Origin: Lumnitzera littorea
Lineage: Eukaryota > Streptophyta > Magnoliopsida > Myrtales > Combretaceae
Direction: 5' to 3'
NCBI GenBank assembly: GCA_024138015.1
Contig: JAMXBB010000011.1
Span: forward strand, 71,037,308-71,101,307
Length of the DNA: 64,000 nt
Numbering within the stretch: the stretch's first letter is position 1; each line of letters begins with the position of its first letter. The notes under the pieces were generated by a model. The model did no database searches and had not been told where the DNA came from. It saw only the letters and a program-made list of their open reading frames with translations. Position numbers and translations under genes: made by a program. Below are positions 48,650 to 60,937 of this stretch, piece after piece.

Positions 48650-51600
48650 TGTATATACATATATATATTATTATATTACTTATGTTACAACAAACTCCAT
48701 GAGGTCACTTTGTCTAATTTCCATGATGCCCTCATGAAATTTGGTTCGAATCAAGTAATGTCAAGCTAAGCCTTAAATTAGTTGCTTTAGAACCTGAACT
48801 ATCGCAATTATTAGTTCGATATATATTAATAACATAAAATAATGAGACTTTTTATAAATTCAATCACTATTTAGTTTTCATCAAAACCAAAATCGAAGTA
48901 GATTAGAAATTTTATTTGTTTTTTTCTTAAATTTTGCCAAAATGAAAAGTATAATTTGCTCTTTACATTCTCTCAAACCAAATCAAAGAAAACATGGACC
49001 ACCTCCTGTGATTAATAACAATCAAATTAGGGTCGACAATTGAAAACATAACTTATCAACCAAATGCAACAAGATATGATTATAAATGTTTTTGAACTAA
49101 ACTAATAACCTATTTATGAAGGAGCCTATGATTGGATCATATACTCTAATTGATAATCTAAATCCATGAACCCATTTAGCTCAATCTAATGCAAGAATAT
49201 AATTGATGAACAATTTTATTTGTGGTATTAGTGGCATTAATTGATGGATTGATTTATTAAGATATAAATAGTAATATTCAATCAAATCATGAATCCATTT
49301 ACAACAATGATATAGTTAATGGATAACGTGTTTAATTAGACTTAAATTTAGTAAATACTTTTCATTAGATTGCAATTTGATTTTTGTAAATTTCTTTTTA
49401 TGAAAATTTTTTCTCTTTTATAATTTCTTTTAGTATACTAGATAATTATGCTATACATCTATTTTCAAATTTTCATATTGATATATAGTTTCAACAACTA
49501 CAGATAAGGGTTATGTTACCTTAGATTTTAAAATACAATTAATAAATGAATCATTTTATAAGCACAATTTTCATATAGAAACCTACTTATATCCTATCGA
49601 GCTCGAAATAAAGCTTTTTCCTTAATTCAGTTTATATTAAGTTCAATCCACTTAATATAAGCTACTCGGTTAAAAATTGAGAAAAATATATGTTCATTTA
49701 AAACCGTTTTCTAAAATATATTTGTGGAATCGCTTCAATTGATGTTGGAAAATAAAAAAATTAAAATCACATAGGTATACCAATCATAATCGAGGCACGG
49801 GTCCTTAAAAATTGGAAACTTAAGGTTCAAAAATGTTGACTTGTAAAGCCAAAATAGTTATCAAGTAAGGTTCTTTTAATTTACTTTCCTCAATTTAATA
49901 AACAATAAAAATTGCAAAAGAGAAAGTTTTATTTATTATTTTTTAAAATAAATTTGAAAAATGTTCTTTTATTTTTGTGGCTACTTTATATTCACATGCC
50001 TATGTGCCAATTTTAAAAATCAAGCCTCACAGTTCTTTTAAAAAAAAAAAAGTAGTTAGTTGATTTGTATTTTCTTTTTTAAAATCATCTTACTCTTTAA
50101 GGTTTTTTTTTTATTTTTTATTATCTTTAAAAAAAATCTAATGAACCAAAAAATGCCACAATAAAAGAGCTCTCTAAAAGATCCAAATGCTTTTTCATTA
50201 TTTATTATTTTTTTATAAATAATAAAACAAGATAAAAAATAAAACAAAAGAAATAATATAAAAAATTATACACCAAAAGACTAATGTTTGAGGTCAAGTT
50301 TAAAGAAAGGATAACAGTTTTTAATCATTTAAACAATGGATAACATTTTCAAAGTGGTAAAAACAAAAGATAGATGCCGTTAAAATGTTGCAAACAGATA
50401 ATGAAATTACATTCAAATAAAGGATTAAAATTTCATATTAAATGTTCTATGTTTTTAACAAGCTATATTGCCAATATTTGACAACTTTATACTAGAGCCT
50501 TTATATCATCTTGTGAATACATCATTTTACATAACGTTATCCTCTATTTGAATCATTATTTGAAATTGATCTCAAATATTTATTATTTTATATGTATTTT
50601 TTTATAATATAAAGGAATCTACTTATTGACTAGGAAACAGATAAGGTTAAGTTCAACTTTATCCAAGTTTGAATCTAGAACAAATCAACGAGACCAAGCA
50701 ATAGGGGCTTTTGACCAACTCGAAATACTTAAATGATTGGCAAACCTCATGAGGCATTAGACCAACTTTTGTGGTAAGGAATGTGTTACCATTGCTGGTG
50801 TGCTCCCAAGTGGTGGCATTAATGGTGGTTAGAGAAATTCCAAAGGCAACCAAACTTATATCCTCAGTTGAAAATGACTTAGAGTGATTCAAAGCTAAAG
50901 ATTAGACATGTGTGAAAGATATTGAACCCTAAAATCTATTAAGACCAATTTCTTGCTTCAATTTTCCCTAAAGAGAAGTTTTTATAGATTGTGAATTGAT
51001 CTAGATTGAGAAAGTTTTATTTCAATCGATTTTAAGGAGTTCCATGGAAGGTCCACTATATATTCGTGTTCTTGGATTAAAAGATAAGGCTCAAGTTAGC
51101 TATTGCTAAGCTTGAGTTCGAGCTTAAGGTTTATCCATTTTCTTTAATCCATGTTCAAGTTTGATCTCATGGATTTTAATGCAAGTTCATGGGTTCCATT
51201 GATTCTATCCATTGATTAGATTCATTTAAGAGTGAAAACTAAGAAAAAAAAATGAGTGAAATTACAAAGAAATTCATTCAAAATAAGATGTGCTATGCAA
51301 AACCTTTAGTTGAAGTTTGAAGATAATAGATGCATGCACTACATATGCTTCGCTAAAAATAAATTACAAAGCTACATATTGATTCCTCATAGCCTAAATG
51401 CAAGGCTAAACACAATGCTACAAAGTACTAACTTTCTTAAGTTTAGTCTTGACACACATTTTACTTGACCTTTATTACTTTAAGTAATTCAAGGCCTAAA
51501 GCAATTTTAAAAATTTGTCGAAGCCCATCGATTCCCTAAAAATCTGTAATATATCAAGAAAAAAAATTTTAAATCAAGAGTACTTTAGGCGTTTCATAAG

Positions 51601-52062
51601 TTACTAAACCTTACTCACTAAAACCTATCTCCTTTTTATTGCTAAAACCTTAATAGCTACCAAATAAAGCATTATCTCCCCTCTTGTATAGTAAACTAAG
51701 GCTCCTCATCTAACCCTAACTAAAAGTGGCAAGCAAGAGTTTACTAAGGTGAGGTTTTAGGACATCTAACTTAGGAATTCATGTTAAGCCTTCTAGTGTC
51801 CTAAATCATCCTTGTTCTTATTATTTTCAACTATTTACTAAGTGTTATAAGTGGGAGTTCTTGGTTATCCTTAGGTAGCAGCCCATTTAAGAGTGTAAGG
51901 TAAGTTTAATGGAGGATTAACTAAGTTAAGCTTAATTCTCTTGTGGGAGATTGCTTTAGAGAAGTTAAACTTAGGGTTTCATTAAGAGATTAATCTAAAA
52001 CTAAGTGTTTTACAGATTGTAGGTGGTATTTAATTTCATTTGCATTCTACACCAAGTGTTTA
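48650..52062. other. Intergenic DNA with possible decayed copies of the A/B family
   Basis: 49640-49760 contains tttgtggaatcgcttcaatt, like the ggagtcgccacttga block of A and B, and 49995-50015 contains atgcctatgtgcc, like the cctacgtacc block. No ends can be set. 50659-50892 has an open - frame without homology. A (AT) tract occurs at about 48655-48670. Otherwise nothing was recognised. Confidence 0.35.
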
Positions 52063-52243
52063 TGTAAGACCTTATAATTAAGTGTCTCACATAGATTATG
52101 AGAGGTTGCGATACTAGTTTATAAGGCCATGATTGTGAACACCTTATCAACACAAGCTTGAAACTTTTAGACCAAGTGGTTAAAATACACCCATTAGTGT
52201 TTGTTGGCTTAGCTGTTCACTGCTTTTGACCTGAGGTGTTACA
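52063..52243 (+). repeat. 5' LTR of the TRIM
   Basis: 181 bp, ends TG...CA. It differs from the 3' copy at about 37 positions by my count, without any length change, and nearly all differences are transitions. Confidence 0.88.
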
Positions 52244-52477
52244 AATGATATCAGAGTAGACCCCCCCTACCAGTAAGTAGATGATTCAGATCTAGCTCTA
52301 GTTTAGAGAAGATGTCTGAGAAAGGTGGGAAGTGCATTAGGGTATAACTCCTTGCATACTTCTAGGATGACCTATAAGCAGTGGGTGGCTCGAATCATAC
52401 ATCGAAAAGAGAGGGAAGATTTGAGCCTAATTGTAAGGTTTCATGACATGGACATCACATATTTAAGCGGGGCAAAT

Positions 52478-52658
52478 TGTAAGACCCTATAATTAAGTAT
52501 CTTATATGGATTGTAGGAGGTTACAGTACTAATTTATAAGGCTATGGTTATAAACATCTTATTAACACAAGCTTAAAACTTTTGGATTAAGTGGTTGAAA
52601 TAAACTCATCAATGTTTGTTGGCTTGGCTATTCACTGCTTTTAGTTAAGGGCGTTACA
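52478..52658 (+). repeat. 3' LTR of the TRIM
   Basis: 181 bp, aligned without gaps to the 5' copy. It carries more T and A at variable sites in its middle, consistent with loss of methylated C. Confidence 0.88.
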
Positions 52659-52663
52659 GTTTA

Positions 52664-54918
52664 TGACATTGCAAGTAAGTTTCTTGGACTTTTACTCCTA
52701 TTTTTGGGATTTTTGTAATGGTTTCTATCATTTGGGTTGGAATTTTGGAGTTCATAGCTGAGATTTAGTATGGAAATCATTAGAATAACGTACCTTAGGA
52801 TTCTATTAGAAGTGTATAAGTTTTAGGATGAGGAGTTAGGAATTTTGGTAAGAAGTTAAGGTGTTTTATTCTATAATTCTGTAGAACAAAAGCAAGGCGT
52901 CTGGATGCCTTGCAATACACTGTCCGAACACTAGGCTACTATAAGTGGTAAAAGCTTAGCATCAGGACACAATGCCCTGTTCTGTGTTCCTTTGTCTCCT
53001 AAGCTACTTTCCCATCTTTCTTAGCCTGACCAACTCCTTATCTAGCCTTATTGCACTCAAAATATTCGATCTTTAATCAGAAGCATTAGAGTTTTAGAGA
53101 CACTTCTAGGTAATTCAATTAAGAAGACAAAAAGGAAAGGATGGAACTAATAATATAACACATTAGAGCTTTAGATTAGACCAAATTGAGTGATTCGAAT
53201 AAGAGTCTAGGTAACTTTGCTAGAAGATGATTTGACAATGAGTTAAGTGTTTTAACTAAACAGTGTAGTAAAGTATCATACAAGTGTCTACTTGAATTGT
53301 GGTATGAACGAACTAAATGAAATCTATTGTCTGTTGAGTTAAGTATTTAGATTCTTAAGCTTCAAGTCATTTAGTTGGTTTACCAAGTTGCTCGATGGCT
53401 TAGGTATGTAGTATTTATTTGTATCATTGTGCTTATTAGGATAGTGATGGCCTAACCGAACTAAGTATCATTTGGCCTAAACGAATTGCTTGTTGCTTGT
53501 GCTTGTGCTATTCGCCTAAGGGCCCACAGTGGCAAATCCTTAGGAAGCAACTGCTGATCATATGCAAGGTTTTTCTAATGGACTTACATATGGGTCAATA
53601 CAACTAAATCTAGTGTTTTCCGATTCCCTAGTGTTGGTCATATAACCTTCATTGTATTAAATGGTAGTAAATGTAAAAGACTTATATTATTTTATCTACA
53701 TATATGTATAAGAGATCATGGTATCACGGGGTCATAAGTACCTTTTTGTTGTGTGTTGGCTATTAATCAAGATAATAACCAATCAATTGTTTATTTTTAC
53801 ATTACGTGCATGTAACATGCTTTGGTTTGGCATCCGTGTGTGCTTGTATACTATGTACTAGAATTCGTTTCATTTTTCTCTTTTTCAAGCATAATAGTGA
53901 GGACTATGTTATCTATGAAGAGCCCTTTTTTTTAATGGGTTTGAAGAAGAGAAGTCTGTGGATTATCTTTACTTTTATGATAACTAGTGGTTTGATGTGA
54001 GATCATGAGGTGAGGATGAGTTGGGTTGAGGAGACTTTGTTACTTTTGGAGATTTTGAATCTTGAAGACTTTCAATGTACTTTTGTTGGTTTAGGTCATT
54101 TTTAGTTTGATTATGGGAGCATATGAGTCTCCTCTAAATACTTTGCTTCTAACTTATAATATTTTGGATAAATTCCCTTGTGGAGAGTTGTTTATGAAGT
54201 AAATCTTATGACTCTTTTGAGTTTTTTGGTGATGTGTTATTTTTATTAAAATTGCGGATTCTAGAACCTTAACATACTCCATGCTAGTTAGGGTGTATAG
54301 TGGGTTGTAATACTTATAGGGCTCTCGGGTTGCTATAAAATTGATTTTTCTTGTAAGGAAAACATGAGTCTAATATGCATATATAAAAATATTTTTTCAA
54401 AATTTAATTAATTTTATAGAATTTTGTTGTATTCGTTCATGGGCCCATTTATACTAAAATTGATTTTTACATAAAACGATCATTTTCAGTATAAGGGAGA
54501 TAATTATACTAAAATTGATTTTTATGTAAAACGATCATTTTCAGTATAAGGGAGATACATCCTGAAGTTACATTTCACTTAAATTGATACTATTCTATAT
54601 TTTTAAGAATGAATAATTGGGACATTGCCCCCAAAAAATAATTTATAATAATAGTGAGTGTTTTTTACTAAAAGCTTTAAGTTTGTTAAATTGTATATGC
54701 ATATTTCAACTTTAAAAATTGTTTTCTACCCTTAAAATTAATTTTCAGCCTAAAGTACTACCTTTTGCTTTATATTTCTTTTAAGATTTTTCTTTTCTTC
54801 TTACTTTCAGGACCTTTTGACTATTTTTTATCTTTTTCTTACTTTCATTTTGTTCGTTTTTTAGTAAGAAGACCACTATAAAATAGGCAAAAACAGGGTG
54901 ACTACAATTATCCTTTTT
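52664..54918. other. Intergenic DNA with a 55-bp tandem duplication
   Basis: At 54450-54504 and 54505-54557 a 55-bp unit (tatactaaaattgattttta ... ataagggaga) is present twice with two or three differences. At 54885-54907 the sequence ggcaaaaacagggtgactacaa resembles the 3' end of insertions A and B. No gene was recognised; 53806-54000 is an open + frame without homology. Confidence 0.45.
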
Positions 54919-56804
54919 TGTAATTATAGGCCCCTTGTAAGATATCAAAAAGGGATGGTGAATTGATATCTTTAAAAAATTAAAACTTTTTTGAATAAAA
55001 AAGACCCCTCTTTATAACTTGATATGGCATAAGTAGTAGTATATGGATTGTTAACTTTTAGGTGCAAAAATAATTACATGAATAATAAAATACAAGAAAT
55101 AACTACGACAGGGAAGATCAGGCAAGCGATTTAAAGAACTTCGAACTTGTGCCTACTACTCTCTTCCAGCTTCATTACTAGAGACCCAGTCTTCATCACC
55201 AGTACCCTTCCACCAGTCTAATTTTTTAATAATCTAAAACTAAAACTGGAGGTTACAAGGAAAACAGTCTCTCGCTACCTTGTCTCACTAGTTTCTCCCT
55301 AAGCTAAACAAAGGCCTATAGAGAACTCCCTAACCTCATACTCACTCAATTACACTTTCTCAACAATGATTACAAGAAATGAGATAATATAGTAAAATAA
55401 ATATCTCTAGAACATTCACACAAATGTGGAATAGTAGGATGAAAATTCTGTTTTAGCATAGTTTCTAACTAAGGTTCTAAAAAAGTTTCTAATAGTCTAC
55501 ACGAGAAATATCAAAGTATTCTGTTCTATTCTAAGCGTGTATCTCTTATTTCTTTTGCAAATCGACTTATATTGAGTTGATCTTTAGAGTAACAGCTAGT
55601 TCCTTATTTTTCTTGAAAAGATCCTACCTCACTCTTATCTTCTTTTTCTATTGGAGCAAAAATCCCAAGAAAATAGGAAATTTGAACGTTTGGAAAAATT
55701 TGAAACCAAGAGCTATTAATCCTTGATGTAGTTCATGCAAAACTTGATCCTTCTTTTTGAATATTGCAGCTTGTAATACTTGACCTAAGAGCCTCAAGAA
55801 TTTTGTTTAATACTTAAAATTTGAAAACTAAATATCTTGCAATATGGTTAAGCTTACATAGATCATATCTAATCTTATTTAGCTGGATCTGAATTCGTGT
55901 GAAATCCCCTTCAATTTTTTGAAAATTACTAACTTCCTTCCCATCTGATCTGTGCATGTAGAAAAACGTGGTTGATCCTTGAAGCATATCATATTTGATT
56001 TAAAATCTTATTCAACCTTATCCATTCATGCAGCAAATAAAATTTAAATTGTTGAGCCTTAACTTAAAAAATCGAAGCTCAATCCTTTCTAAATTTGAAA
56101 ACCATCTCTTTTATCCAATCTTTGGATTTAACTTCCTGGAATATCTCACTTGAAGAAAAATTGTCATTAATTGAGGTCTCATACTTCCATACTAGCAAAT
56201 CTACTAAACATTAGTTTATTCCTAACCATTCTCGAACTTGGAATTTAATCTTCCTACCATAATTACATGCTTGATGTTTCTAGTAACTTTGCATCCATGT
56301 CAGTTTAATAATCTTCCAAAGTGATTTTGCATATAATTATTCAAATCAATTCTTCAAGATTGATTTTAATAAGCTCAATATAAATCTATCTTGAAATCCC
56401 CAAAAACTTAAACCATCTTAGTGGAATGGAATTGAGCATATTTCCCTAATATACTCAATAAAGGTAGAGCTAGGTCTTCTTTTCAATTTGTCCAACTTAA
56501 AATATGATAATAACATTAAGTCTCTTATCTTCAAGCTTCTATCCTCAATTTACCTCACTTTTTGAATCACTTTTGAAAGCTATCAACTACACTTATGCAA
56601 ATTTTGTCTGATATGCTTTCTGACCTAATTTATGACCTATATTCTGACTTAATCCAAATCTTCAATATCATTCATACATTTTTACTGTCTTTCTTTTAAC
56701 TAATTTCACCATTTTATCATGACATATCTGACACTTCATAAACATATTAGTAATGACCTAACACATATTTTGTTATTATCAAAACCAACTTAAGAGACTT
56801 GACA
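54919..56804 (-). repeat. Solitary Copia-type LTR-like sequence, - strand
   Basis: On the - strand it starts TGTCAAGTCTC and soon reads ggttttgataataacaaaat, as the + strand copy at 47246 does. It ends tatcaattcaccatccc, gatatcttacaaggggccta and taattaca. Both LTR-like sequences share start and end styles but not an alignable middle. No internal region is attached and no target duplication is visible. Confidence 0.45.
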
Positions 56805-57339
56805 ATAGTGATGTTTTGATTAAAATTTCACCATAAAGATAAAATAGATGCCCTATTTTTTTGTGGTTTTTTTTTAACCCAATCACCTTATGAGGTAATT
56901 TTAGAAACAATACAAGATTTTTTTTTGTTACTCGATGAGATTTACTTAGTCATCCTTACAAGATTTACTTTACCTATGAGATTTTTCTTAAGTTAAGATA
57001 GCGGTCACTCCTTATCCTATGATTGTTGATGCTCCTAAATCCTTTTCTATAACTAAGGTCATTGTATTTTAATGGCATGACTACTAATCTCCTATGGAGA
57101 TGGACTAAGGTTCAAATCCCCCCTCCCCTAAGTTGTAACATAGTTGGCCCCCAAAAAAATTAAAAAAAAATCCATTTCTATGAGAAATCTAAAGCTCCTG
57201 AAATTCTTGAAAGGTTAAGAGTAAATGTTATATTTGGTTCCTCAACTTTTCTCATGTTTGTAACTAACTACATAAAGTTTAAAAAGGTCACTTTACTAAA
57301 TACAAACATTTTGGGGTCATTTACAATACTTGGGTAAGA

Positions 57340-57485
57340 TTGTTCATTGCAAAAATGGGTAAACTTAAAGTAGTTAACTATAAAAATTGGCAAAATTAGG
57401 GTAGTCAATTGTAAAAATGGGTAAAATTCAAATACTAAATTGAAAATTTTAAACTTCAAGTAGTATATTGTAAAAATGGGCAAAG
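57340..57485. repeat. Short imperfect repeat around tgtaaaaatgggtaaa
   Basis: The phrase attgcaaaaatgggtaaa / attgtaaaaatgggtaaa / attgtaaaaatgggcaaa recurs three times, with a weaker copy (actataaaaattggcaaa), at 35-60-bp intervals. It is probably an eroded tandem array. Confidence 0.55.
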
Positions 57486-57524
57486 ATCAAGTATCAAATA
57501 TCTCACATTTATCCAAAGGTTAAA

Positions 57525-58140
57525 GATAGCTCTTACTCTTAAGGAAAATTTCAGTTTAATAATGCTCCTAAAATTTCATAAGGTAGCTAACGCTCTTTAA
57601 GAAATTTTAAATTTTAGGATAACTAGTGCTTTTATTTTTCAAAACTTTACACTTCAAGGGTTGATATTCATTGAGTTTTGAAAATCCTGAAAGAATAACT
57701 TTCAAAAGGCTTAAGATAGATAAAGCTTCCAAAAATTTTAAATATTCATAATAATACTCTTAAGAACTTATAAACTTTAACGTAATCAAGGCTTTTATTT
57801 TTAAAACTTTGGGAAAGCTAGCACTCCTTTAATTTGAAAAAAAAAATGGAAAATCTTTGGGAAAAAAATTCAAAAGACTTGAGAAACATAGGATAATTAA
57901 GGTTCTTTTAAAAAAAAAAATTCTTTAGGATGGTCGGTGCTCCTGCGATTTCTAAAATCATCTTCTCTAAAAACAATTTTAAGATAACCGATGTTCCTAA
58001 ATATAAAATTAGGATCATTGATGCTCCTGATATACTAAAGCATAAGAGAGCAAATGCTCATAAGTTTTGAAAATATGGAATAGCTTATGCTCCTAAAATT
58101 TGTAAAAATATGGGATAGTTAGTGCTCCCAAGATTTGTTA
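57525..58140. repeat. Degenerate array with core agtgctcctaaaattt
   Basis: At least ten related cores occur, including aatgctcctaaaattt, agcactcctttaattt, ggtgctcctgcgattt, gatgttcctaaat, gatgctcctgata, tatgctcctaaaattt and agtgctcccaagattt, commonly preceded by ggatag or ggata. Spacing is irregular, about 30-110 bp. It looks like an old satellite-type or transposon-derived tandem repeat. Confidence 0.55.
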
Positions 58141-58674
58141 AAACTAAGATAGATTAGTAAGGATGAAAGTCTTTATATTGAGTTAAGCACAATGAAGCCT
58201 AAATTTAATAAATAAGATATTTTTGTATTTCTTGGATTTTATATTTGATGGATTTTAAATTAGACAGAAAAACTAAAAGAAAAGAATAATTCAATTATGG
58301 ATATTACACATCAATTAAGAGAAAAGGGTTATTACCACAATTCATTTTAGAAATCAATAGACAAAAGTGTTTAGAGAAGGCTCTCTAAGGTTTCTATAAT
58401 CAGTAATCTCATAAACTGAATAACAATGCCTATAGCAAAGAATATAAAGTAAGCCCTAAGGGCAAAATTGTAGAAGGATTACTTGAAATAAGGATATCAA
58501 TGGAAACTTGTAAATCTAAAATATCCTCATAACTAAACTAATGAATAATGAAATTGTCATTTTACATCAAAAAAAGTGTAAGGGTGTATGAACCCTAACA
58601 CAATATTTTATTATGTAGTATACTTGTGAAAGTACAAATATGCCCTTAATAATAGACAACTTATTCTAACATTC

Positions 58675-59530
58675 CTCCTCAAGCTGGAGTGAATATATCA
58701 TATGCTCCTAGCTTGTTACATATATAAGTCATTTGATTCCCTCGAAGTGACTTAGTGAATATATCAGCAAGCTGGTCTTCTGATCTCACATATTATGTAT
58801 CAATTTCTTTGTTCAATTACTTTTCATGAACAAAATGACAATCAATTTCAATATGCTTTATGCGTTCATGAAATATTAGATTTGATGTTATATGTAAAGT
58901 AGCCTAGTTATCACATATCAATTTCATTGGTTGTGATTGTGGAAACCCATGTTCTTCTAACTAATGCTTAAACCAAAATAATTCACAAGTTGTAGATGCC
59001 ATTGCTCTATACTCAAACTCTACACTTGATCTTGCTACCACAGTTTATTTCTTATTATTCCATGACACAAGGTTACCACCAACAAATACACAGTATCCTG
59101 TAGTTAATTTTCTATCCAATGGTGAACCAACCTAACATCTATATATCCAATGACATGGGCATGTTCATGGTCTATATAAAATACCATGATCCAGTGATCC
59201 TTTGAGATAATGTAGAAGATGAATCACAGCATTCAAATGACTAATATAGGGTAAGCTCATAAATTGGCTCACTATACTAACTACAAATGATATATTAAGG
59301 TGTGTCACAGTAAGCTAGTTAAGCTTACCAACTAGCCTTCTATATCTCTCTAAGTCATCTAAAACATCACCTTCATCAAGTGAGTGCTTGACATTAGGAT
59401 CCATAGGTGAATCAATTAGTTTTAATCTAGTCAAGCCAATGTCAGATAATAAGTTAAGCATATATTTCCTCTAAAAGAGATATATACCTTGCTTAGATTG
59501 GGCAACTTAAATTCTAAGGAAATATTTCAA
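58675..59530 (-). pseudogene. Copia RNase H and pol C-terminus remnant
   Basis: Reading on the - strand: LSDIGLTRLKLIDSPMDPNV, DDLERYRRLVGKLN, AVIHLLHYLKGSLDHGILY, TGYCVFVGGNLVSWNNKK, RSSVEFEYRAMA, ELFWFKH, DCHFVHEK, SEDQLADIFTKSLRG and the end KLGAYDIFTPA. This is the standard Copia pol tail. Several in-frame stops are present. Confidence 0.88.
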
Positions 59531-59531
59531 A

Positions 59532-60087
59532 CTACCTATGTCTTGTTTGGAATTTTTGTTGTAGAAGACCCTTCAATATCTTAATACCTTCATAGTCATC
59601 TCTTGAAATCATGATGTCATCAACATAGACAACCAATATAATTTTCCTACCATCGTGTAGTCGATAAAAGATAGAGTGATCTAAATTACATCTACAAAGA
59701 CTAAATTCCATTACAATTGAGCTAAATCTACCAAACCAAGCAAGTCGATATTGTTTAAGTCCATATAAAGATTTCTTTGGGCAGCCAACTAGCCTTTTCT
59801 CCCTTTGAATAACAAAACCAAGTGGTTGTTCTATATGCACTTCTTCTTCAAGGTCACCATGGAAGAAGGCATTTTTAATGTCTAATTGATGCATAAAATG
59901 GCTAGTTGATGCATAGGCCAATTATGAGTAGCAACAAGTGAAATTAGAAGATGTACCTAAGTAATCTTAACAACTAGTGAAAATGTATCCCAATAATCCA
60001 CACCATAGATCTGAGTATAGCTTTTAGCAACTAAACGGGCTTTTAGTCGATTGACAATACCATCAGGTAGAACTTTCGTGGAGAATA
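59532..60087 (-). pseudogene. Copia reverse transcriptase, 3' part
   Basis: It resumes at WVFSTKVLPDG just after insertion B, then NRLKARLVAKSYTQIYGVDYWDTFS and an open 129-codon segment (59532-59921): HQLDIKNAFFHGDLEEEVHI, QPLGFVIQ, KSLYGLKQ and LVVYVDDIMIS with the catalytic Y-V-D-D intact. A frame change lies near 59920. Copia RT copies RNA into DNA in cytoplasmic particles. The N-terminal part of the domain lies on the other side of the insertion. Confidence 0.9.
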
Positions 60088-60484
60088 CCCATTATAGACA
60101 CCTAATTTTTACCCTAACCCCACCCCCCCCCCCACCCCAAGTCCAATCTTAAACTCAAATTTAGGAAAAATTAAGAATTCTAGAAAAGTACAAAAAAATA
60201 GAAAAACAAGAAAACCCCAAGAATATGAAGTTTAGAAAAAAAATACAAAAAATAAGAAAAATAAGAAAAGCATAAAAGATTTTGAAATTTGGATAAAAGA
60301 AACACAAAAATTGAGAAATTTGGAAAACAGTTATAAAATTGAAAAATTACAAAAAATTAGAAAAAATAAAAAATTCTAGAAAATAACTTATCATTAAGGT
60401 AGATTTTTATTTTTTAATTTGGTTTAAAAGTTAGGCCATTAAATCTGAGCTTTAATTTAAATCTAGGCTTAAATTTAATTTAAA

Positions 60485-60605
60485 AAACAATTTGATTGCA
60501 CATATAGACAAGGCATAAGCCAACGGCCTAATCATTAAGCATATGGACTGGACATAGGGTTTAAGTGTAAGGTCTTGGGTTCGAATCTTAGCAAAGGCAA
60601 AGAGG
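60485..60605 (+). other. tRNA-like segment inside insertion B
   Basis: The + strand (antisense to B) reads gccaacggcctaatcattaa, gcatatggactgg and cttgggttcgaatcttagc. The ggttcgaatc is a perfect match to the RNA polymerase III B-box / T-loop of tRNAs, and the first part resembles a D-arm. It lacks a full cloverleaf, so it is not called as a tRNA gene. Insertion A has a diverged counterpart in the same relative orientation near 46690-46770. Confidence 0.45.
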
Positions 60606-60826
60606 CCTTTTTTCTTTTTATTTTTTTGTTAACTAACATACTGCTACATATTAGGATCTGATTACACCATGTGTCCTGACAACATGTCTTAACAAGTAGC
60701 AGCGTCAGGTTGGGGGCAAAGGCAAAGAGGCCTTTTTTCTTTTTATTTTTTGTTAACTAAGATACTGCCACATATCAATATCTGATTGCACCATGTGTCC
60801 TGACACGTAGCAGCGTCAGGTTAGGT
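60592..60826. repeat. Tandem duplication (about 125 and 110 bp) in insertion B
   Basis: Both copies begin caaaggcaaagaggcctttt and end gtagcagcgtcaggtt. The second copy lacks about 16 bases around tgacaacatgtcttaaca. It is specific to B; A has no equivalent duplication. Confidence 0.85.
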
Positions 60827-60832
60827 GGTCTT

Positions 60833-60937
60833 GCTGATGTGGCGCCACGTGGCGTGCCACGTTAGTTGCTACATGCCATGTGATGACACGTGGCAGGTCA
60901 AGAGTGGTTGGCACAACCGACGTGGCGCCACATCAGC
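60833..60937. repeat. 18-bp perfect inverted repeat enclosing CACGTG-type boxes
   Basis: gctgatgtggcgccacgt at 60833-60850 is the reverse complement of acgtggcgccacatcagc at 60920-60937. The 69-bp loop contains gtgccacgttag and gacacgtggcag, so several G-box or ABRE-like cores cluster within 105 bp. Confidence 0.8.

Larger units (their letters stand above)
52063..52658 (+). mobile_element. TRIM (miniature LTR retrotransposon), complete, 596 bp
   Basis: Two 181-bp direct repeats at 52063-52243 and 52478-52658 both begin TGTAAGACC and end GTTACA. Right after the first is aatgatatcagagtaga, a mutated form of tggtatcagagc, the primer site complementary to initiator tRNA-Met. Right before the second is ttaagcggggcaaat, a polypurine-like tract. 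The 234-bp interior has no gene. A perfect 5-bp target duplication, gttta, flanks it (52058-52062 and 52659-52663). All parts of a TRIM are present. Movement would have needed proteins from another element. Confidence 0.9.

Noticed and set aside
60530..60600. A functional tRNA gene
   Set aside because: Only the T-loop/B-box and a vague D-arm are present; no complete cloverleaf or acceptor stem could be drawn.
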